From Calothrix sp. HK-06 (lineage in GTDB: Bacteria; Cyanobacteriota; Cyanobacteriia; Cyanobacteriales; Nostocaceae): DNA of 64,000 nt. Under the pieces are notes generated by a model. That model was not told where the DNA came from. It saw only the letters and a program-made list of their open reading frames with translations, and did no database searches. The stretch covers positions 1 to 64,000 of the forward strand of contig NZ_MRCD01000009.1 of the NCBI RefSeq assembly GCF_001904745.1, given 5' to 3'. Position numbers and translations under genes: made by a program. This document shows, piece after piece, positions 1-9,921 of the stretch (position 1 is the first letter of the stretch; the number at the start of each line of letters is the position of its first letter).

Positions 1-2
1 AT

Positions 3-368
3 TTGTTGATGCACGCCATCCTTATTGTACCTCATTTACCTGCAATCTGCTGTATGTTTGACGAAATGGCAAAAACTTCTACCTTTGCCGAGATCCAAGC
101 TCATCCCCAAATTATTACCATCCGCACTGAAGCTATTGCAAATCAGATTTACATTCGTATTCACGATAACGGTAAAGGGATGAGCCAAGAAGTAAAAACC
201 AAAATATTTGACCATTTATTTACTACAAAACCAGTCGGTAAAGGTACGGGATTAGGACTTGCGATTGCCCGTCAAATTGTCAAAGAAAAACATGGCGGAA
301 AAATTGAAGTTGATTCAAAATTAAACCAGGGAACTGAGTTTACAATTATAATTCCAGTAACAGCTTGA
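3..368 (+). CDS. Sensor histidine kinase, C-terminal ATPase fragment (5' end outside window)
   Basis: The reading frame is open to the window edge. It carries the end of a HATPase_c domain: an N-box remnant (AICCMFDEM, where family members read close to NAIDAL), the G1 box HDNGKGM, the F box and the G2 box GKGTGLGLAIARQIV, ending in a typical kinase C-terminus. In an intact kinase this domain binds ATP and phosphorylates a histidine in the dimerisation domain, which would lie upstream of the window. The N box is unusual: the expected Asn is not obvious, and the residues before it do not resemble the normal helix. The gene may therefore be decayed or frameshifted near base 1. The first TTG is only the edge of the frame, not a believable start. 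Confidence 0.7.
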   Translation: MLMHAILIVPHLPAICCMFDEMAKTSTFAEIQAHPQIITIRTEAIANQIYIRIHDNGKGMSQEVKTKIFDHLFTTKPVGKGTGLGLAIARQIVKEKHGGKIEVDSKLNQGTEFTIIIPVTA

Positions 369-926
369 ATGTGAATATTTGTAGGTTGGGTGGAGGCTAG
401 GGTGTTGATTTTATAGAAAAACTCTTGAAAAAACTTCATGCAAATTGTGTGTCGTCATCCGAGAGCGAAAACACCTAAAGTCAACACTCTACCCGCCGCC
501 ATCTCATAAATGACGCTGCAAAGCATGTTAGGCGAGAACTAGCAGTATTACCGTTACCAAGAATCTCGCCCTTACACCGTCAAAATACGATATGCACAGA
601 AGCAAATATAATCTCCGCATCCGGCAAAACTTGGTATAATTCATGCCATAATTTAAATCTTTAACTTTTGTTTGATTTTGGTCAAAATTCATCAACCAAC
701 TTTTGAGTGACGAGCGCGAGGATTTTTTTATTAATTAGCATCCCATCGAGGGACTGGGGAGTATCTCTTGGCAAACCGAGACAATATCCAAGTACAGAAA
801 CTTTATACTTAGTGACAATAATTACGATTTATCCCAAAAATATTAAATGTTATTTATACAACAAACTATATTCAATATAAACACGCAAACTTTACATTGA
901 GCCAATATTTATAATGCTTTTATTAA
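369..926. other. Intergenic, no gene recognised
   Basis: AT-rich spacer after the kinase fragment. Neither strand has a convincing ORF or RNA. It leads into the aspartic-protease remnant at about 927-1052. Confidence 0.5.
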
Positions 927-1052
927 TTTGCTCATTTTTGTATTGTTTTGGCAATGGGACGGCGCCCTCTTTTAGGTACTGATTTACTTGATGAATGTGA
1001 ACTTGTAACCCACTTTACTGAAGGTGGCTCCGTAACGATTGAAGCATTATAG
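927..1052 (+). pseudogene. Remnant of a clan AA (retropepsin-like) aspartic protease
   Basis: The short open stretch reads IVLAMGRRPLLGTDLLDEC followed by EGGSVTIEAL and a stop. This matches the conserved C-terminal end of cyanobacterial clan AA aspartic proteases (G-R-x-LLG-x-x-LL ... GG-x-V-x-I). The catalytic DTG half is missing, and the frame is closed by a stop just upstream (924-926). I read it as a decayed gene, not a small functional protein. A GGCGCC site lies inside it. Confidence 0.5.
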
Positions 1053-1061
1053 AAAATAGAA

Positions 1062-1086
1062 AGGGCGGGCTAACAGCCCACCCCAC
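1062..1086 (-). terminator. Hairpin downstream of lepA
   Basis: An inverted repeat (GGGCGGGCT / AGCCCACCC with a short loop) lies 45-70 bp past the lepA stop on the minus strand and is followed there by a pyrimidine-rich run. It also resembles a GC-rich palindrome common in cyanobacterial intergenic DNA, so a repeat origin is possible. Confidence 0.4.
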
Positions 1087-1129
1087 AAGATTTTTAATTA
1101 TTATAAGAATTACCCAATCTAGAAGTTTA

Positions 1130-2941
1130 CTAAGATTGGTCTAAACGTAATACAGCCATGAAAGCTTCTTGTGGCACATCTACCGTACCAACAGATTTCA
1201 TGCGCTTTTTACCTTTTGCTTGTTTCTGCAAAAGTTTTTTCTTCCGGCTAATGTCACCACCGTAACATTTAGCAAGTACGTCCTTCCGCAATGCTGGAAT
1301 ATGTTCACTCGCGATAACTTTACTACCAATCGAAGCTTGAATAGGTACTTTAAATTGGTGACGGGGAATTAATTCTTTGAGCTTTTCAGCCATTGACCGT
1401 CCTACACCATAAGCTTTATCACGGTGAACAATCATTGCTAATGAATCTACAGGGTCGCCGTTAATCATTATATCTAACTTGACTAACGGGTTTTCACGGT
1501 AGCCTATTAGGTGATATTCCATACTTGCATACCCGCGCGACCTCGATTTCATTTGGTCGAAAAAGTCGGTAACAACCTCTGCCAAGGGCAATTCATATGT
1601 TAAAGTCGTTCGTCCTTGGGTGAGATATTTCATGTCTTTGAATATACCTCGGCGGTTTTGCGATAACTCCATTAATGTCCCAACATAAATTTCTGGGGTT
1701 ATCATTTCGACTTTTACGTAAGGTTCTTCAATGTGTTGCCGTTCGTTAGGCGCCGGTAAATGGCTGGGGTTATCTATATATAACTCTTCGCCTTTGATAG
1801 TTATCACTTTATAAACCACCGAAGGCGCCGTGATAATTAAATCAAGATTATATTCGCGCTCTAGACGTTCCTGCACAATTTCCATGTGCAGTAGTCCCAA
1901 AAATCCGCAGCGGAAACCAAAACCCATTGCACTAGAAGTTTCTGGTTCAAAGTGTAAGGCTGCATCATTAAGACTTAGCTTATCTAAAGCTTCGCGTAAG
2001 TCCTCAAATTGGTCGGCATCGATGGGGAACATGCCGCAAAATACCATCGGGTTCGCTTCGGTATAACCAGGTAACGGTTCTGGTGACTTCGCATTAGAAA
2101 GAGTAATTGTATCTCCAACACGGGCATCACCAACAGCTTTAATGGAGGCAGATAAATAACCTACTTCTCCAGCGTGAAGTTCATCAACAGGTTTTTGACT
2201 AGGTGATAAAACACCCAATTCATCAATCTCGAATTCGCTACCCGATGCCATCAGGTAAATTTTGTCTTTCTTCTTGACGGTACCATCCATTACACGGAAG
2301 TATACAATTACTCCTCGGTAACTGTCATAATAGCTGTCGAAAATTAAGGCACGCAATTTTTCATCAACAGTATTTTTTGGCGGTGGTACTCGTTCTACAA
2401 TCGTTTCGAGAATTTCGTCAATGCCTATTCCCTCTTTTGCAGAAGCGAGAATGGCGCCACTACAATCCAAACCTATAATTTCCTCTATTTCCCCAGCTAC
2501 CCGGTCAGGTTCGGCGCCAGGTAAATCGATTTTATTTAAGACTGGGATAATTTCTAAATCATGTTCTAGGGCAAGGTAAACGTTTGCCAAGGTTTGTGCT
2601 TCAACACCTTGAGAAGCATCTACAACTAATAAAGCCCCCTCACAAGCGGCAAGACTGCGGGATACTTCATACGAAAAATCCACGTGTCCAGGAGTATCAA
2701 TCAAGTTGAGTACATACTCTTGACCGTCTTTTGCCTTGTAGTTCATCCGGGCAGCTTGCAGCTTAATTGTAATGCCGCGCTCCCGTTCCAAGTCCATGTT
2801 GTCAAGAAATTGCTCCTTCATTTGCCGCTGTTCTACAGTCCCAGTGGCTTGTAGTAAGCGGTCGGCAAGGGTGGATTTCCCGTGGTCGATGTGAGCAATA
2901 ATGCAAAAATTGCGAATGCGCGCTGCGGGAACGTCAGTCAT
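1130..2941 (-). CDS. lepA: Elongation factor 4 (LepA)
   Basis: Translational GTPase of 603 residues, the usual LepA length. The ribosome-bound factor is known to back-translocate or remodel stalled ribosomes. The G1 motif AHIDHGKST lies near residues 16-24, the switch I region ERERGITI near 53-60 and the G3 motif DTPGHVD near 82-88, followed by NKID. The C-terminus has the lysine-rich, LepA-specific end ([18 protein letters not shown]). The start [11 protein letters not shown] is normal for cyanobacterial LepA. Transcribed alone on the minus strand. No anomalies apart from several GGCGCC sites within the gene. Confidence 0.97.
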   Translation of the reverse strand: MTDVPAARIRNFCIIAHIDHGKSTLADRLLQATGTVEQRQMKEQFLDNMDLERERGITIKLQAARMNYKAKDGQEYVLNLIDTPGHVDFSYEVSRSLAACEGALLVVDASQGVEAQTLANVYLALEHDLEIIPVLNKIDLPGAEPDRVAGEIEEIIGLDCSGAILASAKEGIGIDEILETIVERVPPPKNTVDEKLRALIFDSYYDSYRGVIVYFRVMDGTVKKKDKIYLMASGSEFEIDELGVLSPSQKPVDELHAGEVGYLSASIKAVGDARVGDTITLSNAKSPEPLPGYTEANPMVFCGMFPIDADQFEDLREALDKLSLNDAALHFEPETSSAMGFGFRCGFLGLLHMEIVQERLEREYNLDLIITAPSVVYKVITIKGEELYIDNPSHLPAPNERQHIEEPYVKVEMITPEIYVGTLMELSQNRRGIFKDMKYLTQGRTTLTYELPLAEVVTDFFDQMKSRSRGYASMEYHLIGYRENPLVKLDIMINGDPVDSLAMIVHRDKAYGVGRSMAEKLKELIPRHQFKVPIQASIGSKVIASEHIPALRKDVLAKCYGGDISRKKKLLQKQAKGKKRMKSVGTVDVPQEAFMAVLRLDQS

Positions 2942-3434
2942 ATACTTTTATTTGCCGTTTTTAGCAACCAAGATAAAAAAGAAGATACTTAACGTATTTT
3001 AATGCTTTATTTGCCCAAACGCTGCTATACGCAATTTAATCGCTAGAGCTTGCGGCATCTCGATTCACGATTGCCACTTGGCAGGTAGCAAACGGGCAAT
3101 AATAGTATTTATCCCTTTTTGTAAACCTGTACTACCTCTTTTATCTATGCTTACTTATAAAATTTGCACGAAAGCTTAAGAAAATATCAAATTTTTATAA
3201 TACTTTATTAATACTTTATGAAGTCTTTATCTATGTTGAACGAATATTCGATAAATTTACTAATACGTAACCTAATTAATCTTGGATTCAAACTAAAAAA
3301 TAAATTTATAGGTATAATTTCTTACGTATTATGATTACAGCAATAGCTTATATCTACGTGGCTATATATTTGTTTTCTGATAATAGCAATAACTTTATAT
3401 CGCAACTATAAATAAATTCTGAAAAATGTATTCA
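2942..3434. other. Intergenic between lepA and the acyltransferase
   Basis: About 490 bp of AT-rich DNA between divergent genes. It must hold both promoters, but no specific box is recognisable by eye. It ends at the palindromic element at 3435. Confidence 0.4.
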
Positions 3435-3464
3435 TGTAGAGACGCGATTAATCGCGTCTTTACA
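3435..3464. repeat. TGTAGAGACG palindrome, copy 1
   Basis: 30-bp palindromic element with arms TGTAGAGACGCGATT and AATCGCGTCTTTACA (one mismatch). It belongs to a family with eight copies in this window (also at 9734, 15989, 19663, 23001, 37948, 50692 and 59475). It lies just before the acyltransferase gene and artificially lengthens that open frame upstream. Confidence 0.85.
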
Positions 3465-3503
3465 ACATGGGATTTTGCACTGTTATATATCAGGGTTTGT
3501 TAT

Positions 3504-4670
3504 ATGAATAAAACAGTAGAAAAAACAAAAAAGCTTCACCTTAGTTATTTAGATGGTTTGCGTGGACTAACTGCTTTGTATATAGTGTTAGTTCACGTTG
3601 AACCAAACATAGAAGCAAGTTTACCTTTATTTTGGTCTGCATTTGTAAAACTTTTAAGGTACGGTGGTTTCGCTGTTGTAATTTTTGTTGTGATGTCAGG
3701 GTATGTGCTTATGCTTCCTGTCTCACGCTCAGAGGAAGGATATATTCCAGGTGGTTTGAGCAATTTTTTTAAAAGACGTGCGCGACGAATTTTACCACCT
3801 TATTATGCTGCTTTAACATTTTGTTTTCTGTTAGCGCTGGGAATTTTTCTACTAGAAATTTTTAATGGGTTTATTTGGAATAGTGTTGCAGGTGCGGGAC
3901 CATTTCGTCCCAAATTTAACTTAATTGATATCTTGTCTCACCTGTTTCTCATTCATAATTTAAGTTCTGATACTCACATGTCAATTAATCCACCAATGTG
4001 GAGTGTGGCAACTGAGTGGCAAATATACTTTATATTTCCTTTGTTATTACTGCCTGTACGGCGCCGTTTTGGTATTGTTGCTACTATAGCTGTTGCTTAT
4101 ATAACTGGCTTAATCCCAACTATTACTTTTGATGGATTTTTTGAGCCTGCTTTTTATATAGGTATATTTAGCTTGGGAATGCTGGCAGCAGAAATTGGCT
4201 TCTCTCAAAAACCCAAATTTATCGCTATCAAAAATTCTTTGCCGTGGAACTTACTGAGTATTGTTTTTGCCGCCATTGGGTTTATCACTGAGTGGAGAAA
4301 ATTAGGTTTACATATTTGTGTTGGTTATAGCTTTTTTGGATTAGCTGTAGTTTGTCTATTTATTTCTTGCACAAAGTCGATAGTCGATGCAGAAAAAACG
4401 CCCAATATTTTATTAAAGTTTTTTCAACAGCCTTGGCTAATCGCAGTAGGTACTTTTTCTTACAGCTTATATTTAACTCACGGTCCAATACTCGTTTTAG
4501 TTCGATACTGGCTTTTCAACCTGAATTTATCCCCATCAATGTTCGCAGCAGCATCTTATATTGTCGGGTTGGGCGCCTCGCTAATGTTTGCTTATCTCTT
4601 CTATCTTGCTTTTGAACGACCCTTCATGTCGAATTTCCTCAAAAAACGCAAAATAGAAAATTTGACATAA
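3504..4670 (+). CDS. Acyltransferase family 3 (OafA/YrhL-like) membrane protein
   Basis: Integral membrane O-acyltransferase of 388 residues with about ten hydrophobic segments. The N-terminus LSYLDGLRGLTALYIVLVH is the AT3 signature, with the catalytic-type His. A second hallmark is FKRRARRILPPYYAA, an R-x-x-R-I-x-P-x-Y block. Such enzymes acetylate or otherwise acylate surface polysaccharides or lipids. The open frame extends to 3426, but those extra residues are encoded by a palindromic repeat, so the ATG at 3504 (MNKTVEKTKK) is the likely start. Single gene; substrate unknown. Confidence 0.88.
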   Translation: MNKTVEKTKKLHLSYLDGLRGLTALYIVLVHVEPNIEASLPLFWSAFVKLLRYGGFAVVIFVVMSGYVLMLPVSRSEEGYIPGGLSNFFKRRARRILPPYYAALTFCFLLALGIFLLEIFNGFIWNSVAGAGPFRPKFNLIDILSHLFLIHNLSSDTHMSINPPMWSVATEWQIYFIFPLLLLPVRRRFGIVATIAVAYITGLIPTITFDGFFEPAFYIGIFSLGMLAAEIGFSQKPKFIAIKNSLPWNLLSIVFAAIGFITEWRKLGLHICVGYSFFGLAVVCLFISCTKSIVDAEKTPNILLKFFQQPWLIAVGTFSYSLYLTHGPILVLVRYWLFNLNLSPSMFAAASYIVGLGASLMFAYLFYLAFERPFMSNFLKKRKIENLT

Positions 4671-4915
4671 TCCTCTCTCCTTTGGGTGAGTTGGGATATA
4701 GTTAAGTTTTTAAAATATGTAGCAAAAGTTACAATTTGAAAGGTAATATCAATGAAGAGTGGGGTTCTACTCTTCGTTTGCGTGACTATGGGCGGTATAT
4801 TAAACCTAGCCTATGGATTCTGGCATTTGCCAATCAGAGGCGTACAATAAACATTGAATGTCCGCCGCTAGTAACAGCATTTATATAGTAAAACCAGTTT
4901 CAGGTACATCAACCT

Positions 4916-5152
4916 ATGAATATGAAAGATAGACCAACTGATGTTGACCAGCGACCCGCTGAGAAAGTTGAGATAGCAATTCGTCTTGACTCAGAATTGC
5001 TTGAGCAAATTCAGCATCTGACTAATGACCCTAGTAAAGTCATAGAAGTAGCCATTCGTCAGTGGCTGCGTGGGGATGTGCCAAGAGATGACGAACTGAC
5101 GCGCAACCCTGTGCGTCGAGCCATACCCCCACGTGGTGAGTGGAATGATTAA
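4916..5152 (+). CDS. Small ribbon-helix-helix-like protein
   Basis: A 78-residue protein. Its middle part (VEIAIRLDSELLEQIQHL, then SKVIEVAIRQWLRG) has the strand-helix-helix layout of RHH/CopG-type DNA-binding proteins or antitoxins. The tail is charged and rich in Arg and Pro. No partner toxin ORF follows (the next gene is a histidine kinase 180 bp away), so a toxin-antitoxin role is not supported. ATG codons at 4916 and 4922 are both possible starts. The fold assignment is pattern-based. Confidence 0.6.
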   Translation: MNMKDRPTDVDQRPAEKVEIAIRLDSELLEQIQHLTNDPSKVIEVAIRQWLRGDVPRDDELTRNPVRRAIPPRGEWND

Positions 5153-5332
5153 ACTCCTTAATTTTTATTGAAGGGAGAATATTATTTACATTTAAAACAT
5201 GTAATGCTTGATTCAAGAGCAACCAAAATTTTTCAGCGCTACCATACCTGATCTGTAAAAATTTATGCCAAACTTTAGGGAGCTATTCAGCTAAATAACC
5301 TTTGGTTGCTGTTAAACTATTGAACTTGAGCC

Positions 5333-7054
5333 ATGAGCATTACTGCCAATTCCCAACTCTCAAAAGTATTGTCAAGAAATTTGGAATCGATTGCTAGTAA
5401 CACTGATGGCTCATGGGCAAATTTAGGAGCCGAACTCGTCTACACCCAAGATTGGGCTGGACGCTTTTTAAGCTTTTATTGGCAGCCTTCTGATAATTTA
5501 AGTATTAATACTGAACAACTTGTTGCTTCTTTGAATCAAGATGATTCTTTAGCTCCTGTTGATAAAGTTACTTATTTACAACGTTTACAGCGAGTTATGA
5601 CGGCACTGGCGCCTGAGCGGTGTCAGTTTTGGTTTGGTTATCGACAGCATTTATACGAGTTCGATTTAGCAATTACTCCTGTAATGCCATCATTAGGTGA
5701 TGCCGCAACTACTGTGTTGGTAATGGGAAGGCTTTTACAAGTGGCAGAAAAAAATCATGAAGCATTACCGCCATTATCAACGACATCCATATCAGACTTA
5801 GCGTTACGTTCACAACAGCACCAAAAAATACTTAATCGTATTACAAGTAGTATACGTCGTACTCTTGATTTAGACGTAATTTGGCAGCAAACGGTTGATA
5901 GCTTAGGTGAAGCGTTACGGTTGGACAGGTGTATTATTTGTCCTTACAAACCAGGTGCCAAGAGTGTTAAAGTTATAGCCGAGTATCACAAGCCAAATAT
6001 CACCTCAATGTTGGGTTTAGAAATTGATATTAACTCTGAACCTGGATTGGTAGAAACACTCTCAACGCTCAAACCAGTTGTCGTTAACTCTCAGCATCCA
6101 TATTTTCGACAGGGACGTATTTTAGTTGCTGTTACATGTCACCAAGACCAGCCAAACGGAATTATTGCCATAACTTTGCGCGACGAGTGTAAGTCTCTAA
6201 CCGCTGAAGAACTTGAATTAGCTAAAGAAGTAGCTGACCAACTAGGAACTGCAATCGCACATGCAACATTATATAAAGAACTAGGCGCCGCTCGATTCCA
6301 GGCAGAAGAAGCTACGCGACGCAAAAGCGAATTTTTGGCAAACGTCTCTCATGAAATTAGAACCCCCTTAAATGGAATAATGGGTTTTCTAAAGCTCATC
6401 CTTGATGATATGACCGACAGCGTTGAAGAAGAACGAGAGTATTTACAAGAATCTCATAAATTATCGTTACATTTGTTTGACATAATTCAGGATATTCTTG
6501 ATTTTGCCAAAATAGAAGCAGGAAAAAACGATTTAGAGCTAAGTTCAGTCAATCTAGACGAATTATTCGCAGACGTAAATAATTCAATGCGTTTGCAATC
6601 TGAACAAAAAAATCTTAGCTTCCAAATGCTATTGCCCGATACAGCCGATAAAATTTTAGTCTATGGGGATTATTTACGCTTAAAGCAGGTAATGATTAAT
6701 TTGGTCGGAAACGCGATTAAATTTACTCATGAAGGTGGTATAACACTGAGTGCGGATGTCGTGCGTAAAAAAATGCGATTCCAAGACCAAGAATTTCCGG
6801 GCATTGTCAAAGTTCGAGTCGCTGACACTGGTATTGGTGTATCATTAGATAAGCAAGATAAACTATTTCAATCATTCTCACAAGTTGATGGCTCGCGTAC
6901 CCGTCAGTATGGTGGTACAGGTTTAGGACTTGCCATCTCTCAAAAACTTGTTGAAGCAATGGGTGGAGAGGTTCATTTTTACAGTTTAGGTGAAGGATTA
7001 GGTTCTACCGTCACCTTTACAGTTCCTTTGTACCAGCAGCCAGTATTAAGTTGA
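5333..7054 (+). CDS. GAF-domain sensor histidine kinase
   Basis: Protein of 573 residues. An N-terminal region of unknown fold (about 1-165) is followed by a GAF domain (about 175-320), a HisKA domain with SHEIRTPLNG and phospho-acceptor His340, and a HATPase_c domain (about 450-570) with the N box MINLVGNAIKFTHEG, the G1 box VADTGIGVS and the G2 box YGGTGLGLAIS. No transmembrane segment, so a soluble cytoplasmic kinase. GAF domains in cyanobacteria may bind a chromophore or small ligand; no obvious bilin-binding Cys motif was recognised. No response regulator is adjacent, so the partner is unknown. Confidence 0.92.
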   Translation: MSITANSQLSKVLSRNLESIASNTDGSWANLGAELVYTQDWAGRFLSFYWQPSDNLSINTEQLVASLNQDDSLAPVDKVTYLQRLQRVMTALAPERCQFWFGYRQHLYEFDLAITPVMPSLGDAATTVLVMGRLLQVAEKNHEALPPLSTTSISDLALRSQQHQKILNRITSSIRRTLDLDVIWQQTVDSLGEALRLDRCIICPYKPGAKSVKVIAEYHKPNITSMLGLEIDINSEPGLVETLSTLKPVVVNSQHPYFRQGRILVAVTCHQDQPNGIIAITLRDECKSLTAEELELAKEVADQLGTAIAHATLYKELGAARFQAEEATRRKSEFLANVSHEIRTPLNGIMGFLKLILDDMTDSVEEEREYLQESHKLSLHLFDIIQDILDFAKIEAGKNDLELSSVNLDELFADVNNSMRLQSEQKNLSFQMLLPDTADKILVYGDYLRLKQVMINLVGNAIKFTHEGGITLSADVVRKKMRFQDQEFPGIVKVRVADTGIGVSLDKQDKLFQSFSQVDGSRTRQYGGTGLGLAISQKLVEAMGGEVHFYSLGEGLGSTVTFTVPLYQQPVLS

Positions 7055-7177
7055 ACTGCCAAAAATCGTTGATATTTCCATAGAATGGAATATGGAACTT
7101 AGAATATCAATTGTCATCAATTCCTGAAGAGATAATTTTTGTTAAAGCACCACAATTAACTTACCAGGTCTAAAACT

Positions 7178-7408
7178 ATGGAACTTACAGTTGAAAACGT
7201 TGAAACAGTACTAGATGAAATGCGCCCCTACCTGATGTCAGACGGTGGTAATGTGGAACTTGTAGAACTCGATGGTCCCATTGTTAAACTGCGGTTACAA
7301 GGCGCCTGTGGTAGTTGTCCCAGTTCGACAATGACCCTGCGTATGGGTTTAGAGCGTCGTCTTCGAGAAATGATTCCCGAAATTGCCGAAGTTGAACAAG
7401 TCATTTAA
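7178..7408 (+). CDS. nfu: NifU-like (Nfu-type) iron-sulfur scaffold
   Basis: A 76-residue protein made only of the NifU C-terminal domain. The cluster-binding CxxC is C44-G-S-C47 in the context [16 protein letters not shown]. Such single-domain proteins (CnfU type) bridge a [4Fe-4S] or [2Fe-2S] cluster between monomers and hand it to photosystem I, ferredoxin and other apoproteins. The size fits the cyanobacterial/plastid type. The following GH57 gene is separated only by a heptad repeat tract. Identification is firm. Confidence 0.95.
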   Translation: MELTVENVETVLDEMRPYLMSDGGNVELVELDGPIVKLRLQGACGSCPSSTMTLRMGLERRLREMIPEIAEVEQVI

Positions 7409-7489
7409 AGTTAGGAGTTAAGAGTTAGGAGTTAGGAGTTAGAACTCATTAACTCATAACTCACAACTCATAACTTATAACTCATACAA
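7409..7489 (+). repeat. Heptad (AGTTAGG / AACTCAT) tandem repeat tract
   Basis: About 80 bp of degenerate 7-bp units: AGTTAGG-type units first, then their inverted form AACTCAT/AACTTAT. The whole tract can fold back on itself. Similar tracts occur at 43085-43170, 58047-58071 and 61722-61760. These resemble the short tandemly repeated repetitive (STRR) sequences known from heterocystous cyanobacteria. Confidence 0.8.
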
Positions 7490-7495
7490 ATTTTT

Positions 7496-9733
7496 ATGCC
7501 TCATCCTCTCCACGTAGCTTTTATCTGGCATCAGCATCAACCTCTGTACAAATCCCCTCAGATTGGTATTAGTAGTACCAGTACTCAAAAATACCGCCTT
7601 CCTTGGGTACGATTGCACGGTACAAAAGATTATTTGGACTTAGTGCTGCTTTTAGAAAAGTATCCAAAGTTGCACCAAACTGTCAATTTAGTACCGTCAC
7701 TGATATTACAACTCGAAGATTATATCGCGGGAACTGCATTTGACCCTTATTTAGAAGCGACTCTCACACCTACAGAAAATCTCAGTCGCGAACAGCGCTC
7801 GTTTATTATTGAACATTTTTTTGATGCCAATCATCACACGCTAATTGACCCTCATCCTCGTTACTCAGAGTTATACGAGCAACGTAATAACAATGGTGTA
7901 AATTGGTGTTTTGAAAATTGGCAAGAATCAGAATATGGTGATTTGCTAGCTTGGCACAACTTAGCATGGATTGACCCTTTATTTTGGGATGACCCCGAAA
8001 TAGCAGCTTGGCTAAAGCAAGACCGTAATTTTACATTGAGTGACCGTCAGCGCATTTACTCGAAACAGCGCGAAATTTTAGCTCAAATTATTCCCCAGCA
8101 TCGTAAAATGCAAGCGGCGGCACAGTTGGAAGTCACAACTACTCCCTACACCCACCCAATTATGCCCTTGCTTGCTGATACAAATTCGGGACGTGTAGCA
8201 GTTCCAAATATGACACTACCGCAATCTCGGTTTGAGTGGGCAGAAGATATTCCTCGACATTTACGTAAAGCTTGGGATTTATATTTAGACAGATTTGGAT
8301 GTGAACCACGCGGTTTATGGCCCTCAGAACAATCGGTTAGTCCAGCGGTATTGCCTCATATCATAAAACAAGGCTTTAAGTGGATTTGCTCGGATGAAGC
8401 AGTTTTAGGTTGGACTTTAAAAAGATTTTTCAACCGTAACGCAGCGGGAAATGTCTTAGAACCCGAATTGCTATATCGACCATATCGCTTGGAAACACCA
8501 GCGGGTGATTTAGCAATAGTTTTTCGTGACCATCGCTTATCAGATTTGATAGGTTTTACTTATGGCTCAATGCCTCCTAAAAAAGCAGCAGCAGATTTAG
8601 TAGGACATCTTGAAGCCATTGCCAAAATGCAGCGTGAACGGCAACCCGAACAGCCTTGGTTAGTGACAATTGCCTTAGATGGTGAAAATTGTTGGGAGTA
8701 TTATCAGGAAGATGGTAAACCGTTTTTAGAAGCTTTGTATCGAAGTTTGAGTAACGAACCTCATATCAAACTTGTTACCGTCGCCGAATTTTTAGACCAA
8801 TTTCCTGCAACTGCGACAATACCAGGCGCCCAACTTCATAGTGGTTCATGGGTTGACGGAAGTTTTACAACTTGGATAGGCGACCCAGTAAAAAACCGTG
8901 CGTGGGATTATCTTAAAGAAGCGCGTGCAGTATTAGCAAGCCATCCAGAAGCAACCGAGGAAAGTAACCCCGAAGCTTGGGAAGCGCTGTATGCTGCGGA
9001 AGGTTCAGATTGGTTTTGGTGGTTTGGTGAAGGACATTCCTCGAACCAAGATGCAATTTTTGACCAGTTATTCCGCGAACACCTTTACGGTATATACAAA
9101 GCACTCAATGAACCAATACCCTCTTATTTACGCCAACCGCTAGAAAGTCATGCAGCACGAGGTGACGACTGTCGTCCTGCCAGTTTTATCCATCCAGTTA
9201 TTAACGGTAAAGGTGACGAACAAGACTGGGACAAAGCTGGACGCATCGAAATTGGCGGCGCCAGAGGTACAATGCACAACAGTAGTGCAATACAAAGATT
9301 GTGGTATGGCGCCGACCACCTCAACTTTTACTTACGCTTAGACTTCAAAGTTGGAGTACAGCCAGGACAAGATATACCCGCTGAATTAAACCTACTGTGG
9401 TTTTATCCAGACCGTACCATGCACAACAGCCCCATACCCCTAACATCCCTTCCAAACACGGCGCCATTAAACTACCACTATCACCACCATTTAGAAGTTA
9501 ATTTAATCACACAATCAATTCAATTCCAGGAAGCTGGAGAAAACTTTAAATGGCACAGTCGTAGCAGTCGAGCGCAAGTAGCAATGGATAACTGCTTAGA
9601 AATTGCAGTACCTTGGGCAGATTTACAAGTACCCCCCGATTACCCCTTACGGCTAGTATTAATACTTACCGAAGAAGGAAAATTTCACAGCTACTTGCCA
9701 GAAAACACCTTAGTCCCAATTGAAGTTCCATGA
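7496..9733 (+). CDS. Glycoside hydrolase family 57 (alpha-amylase / glucanotransferase type)
   Basis: Protein of 745 residues. The GH57 core motifs are visible: WHQHQPLY (HQHQP at 12-16), GLWPSEQSVS with the likely nucleophile Glu278, and the DGENCWEYY block with likely acid/base Asp395. GH57 enzymes cleave or transfer alpha-1,4-glucans (glycogen). After about residue 560 there is a C-terminal extension with a beta-rich, DOMON/glucodextranase-like look (GARGTMHNSSAIQRLWYGAD, YHYHHHLEVN), common in cyanobacterial GH57 proteins. No signal peptide, so probably cytoplasmic glycogen metabolism. A palindromic repeat begins directly after the stop. Confidence 0.93.
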   Translation: MPHPLHVAFIWHQHQPLYKSPQIGISSTSTQKYRLPWVRLHGTKDYLDLVLLLEKYPKLHQTVNLVPSLILQLEDYIAGTAFDPYLEATLTPTENLSREQRSFIIEHFFDANHHTLIDPHPRYSELYEQRNNNGVNWCFENWQESEYGDLLAWHNLAWIDPLFWDDPEIAAWLKQDRNFTLSDRQRIYSKQREILAQIIPQHRKMQAAAQLEVTTTPYTHPIMPLLADTNSGRVAVPNMTLPQSRFEWAEDIPRHLRKAWDLYLDRFGCEPRGLWPSEQSVSPAVLPHIIKQGFKWICSDEAVLGWTLKRFFNRNAAGNVLEPELLYRPYRLETPAGDLAIVFRDHRLSDLIGFTYGSMPPKKAAADLVGHLEAIAKMQRERQPEQPWLVTIALDGENCWEYYQEDGKPFLEALYRSLSNEPHIKLVTVAEFLDQFPATATIPGAQLHSGSWVDGSFTTWIGDPVKNRAWDYLKEARAVLASHPEATEESNPEAWEALYAAEGSDWFWWFGEGHSSNQDAIFDQLFREHLYGIYKALNEPIPSYLRQPLESHAARGDDCRPASFIHPVINGKGDEQDWDKAGRIEIGGARGTMHNSSAIQRLWYGADHLNFYLRLDFKVGVQPGQDIPAELNLLWFYPDRTMHNSPIPLTSLPNTAPLNYHYHHHLEVNLITQSIQFQEAGENFKWHSRSSRAQVAMDNCLEIAVPWADLQVPPDYPLRLVLILTEEGKFHSYLPENTLVPIEVP

Positions 9734-9760
9734 TGTAGAGACGCGACACGTCGCGTCTCT
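9734..9760. repeat. TGTAGAGACG palindrome, copy 2
   Basis: Palindromic element with centre CGACACGTCG that starts at the base after the GH57 stop codon. It could act as a transcript end hairpin. Same family as the copy at 3435. Confidence 0.8.
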
Positions 9761-9921
9761 TGTTGTATAATTTACATTTCAAAAGTACTGAAATCCGGAT
9801 ACTTCGGAAAAACATTAGGTTTTTGCAAAGATACGGTAATGCTACTGGCGCCAAGCTTTAATCGCGGATAAATTAAAGACATTGCAAAGTAGCTGTAAAC
9901 TAACGTGCCAGCAATACCCTA

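Noticed and set aside
3426-3503. N-terminal extension of the acyltransferase frame
   Set aside because: The extra residues are encoded by a palindromic repeat, and a good ATG at 3504 fits the family start.
4916-5152. Antitoxin of a toxin-antitoxin pair
   Set aside because: The RHH-like protein has no partner toxin ORF up- or downstream.
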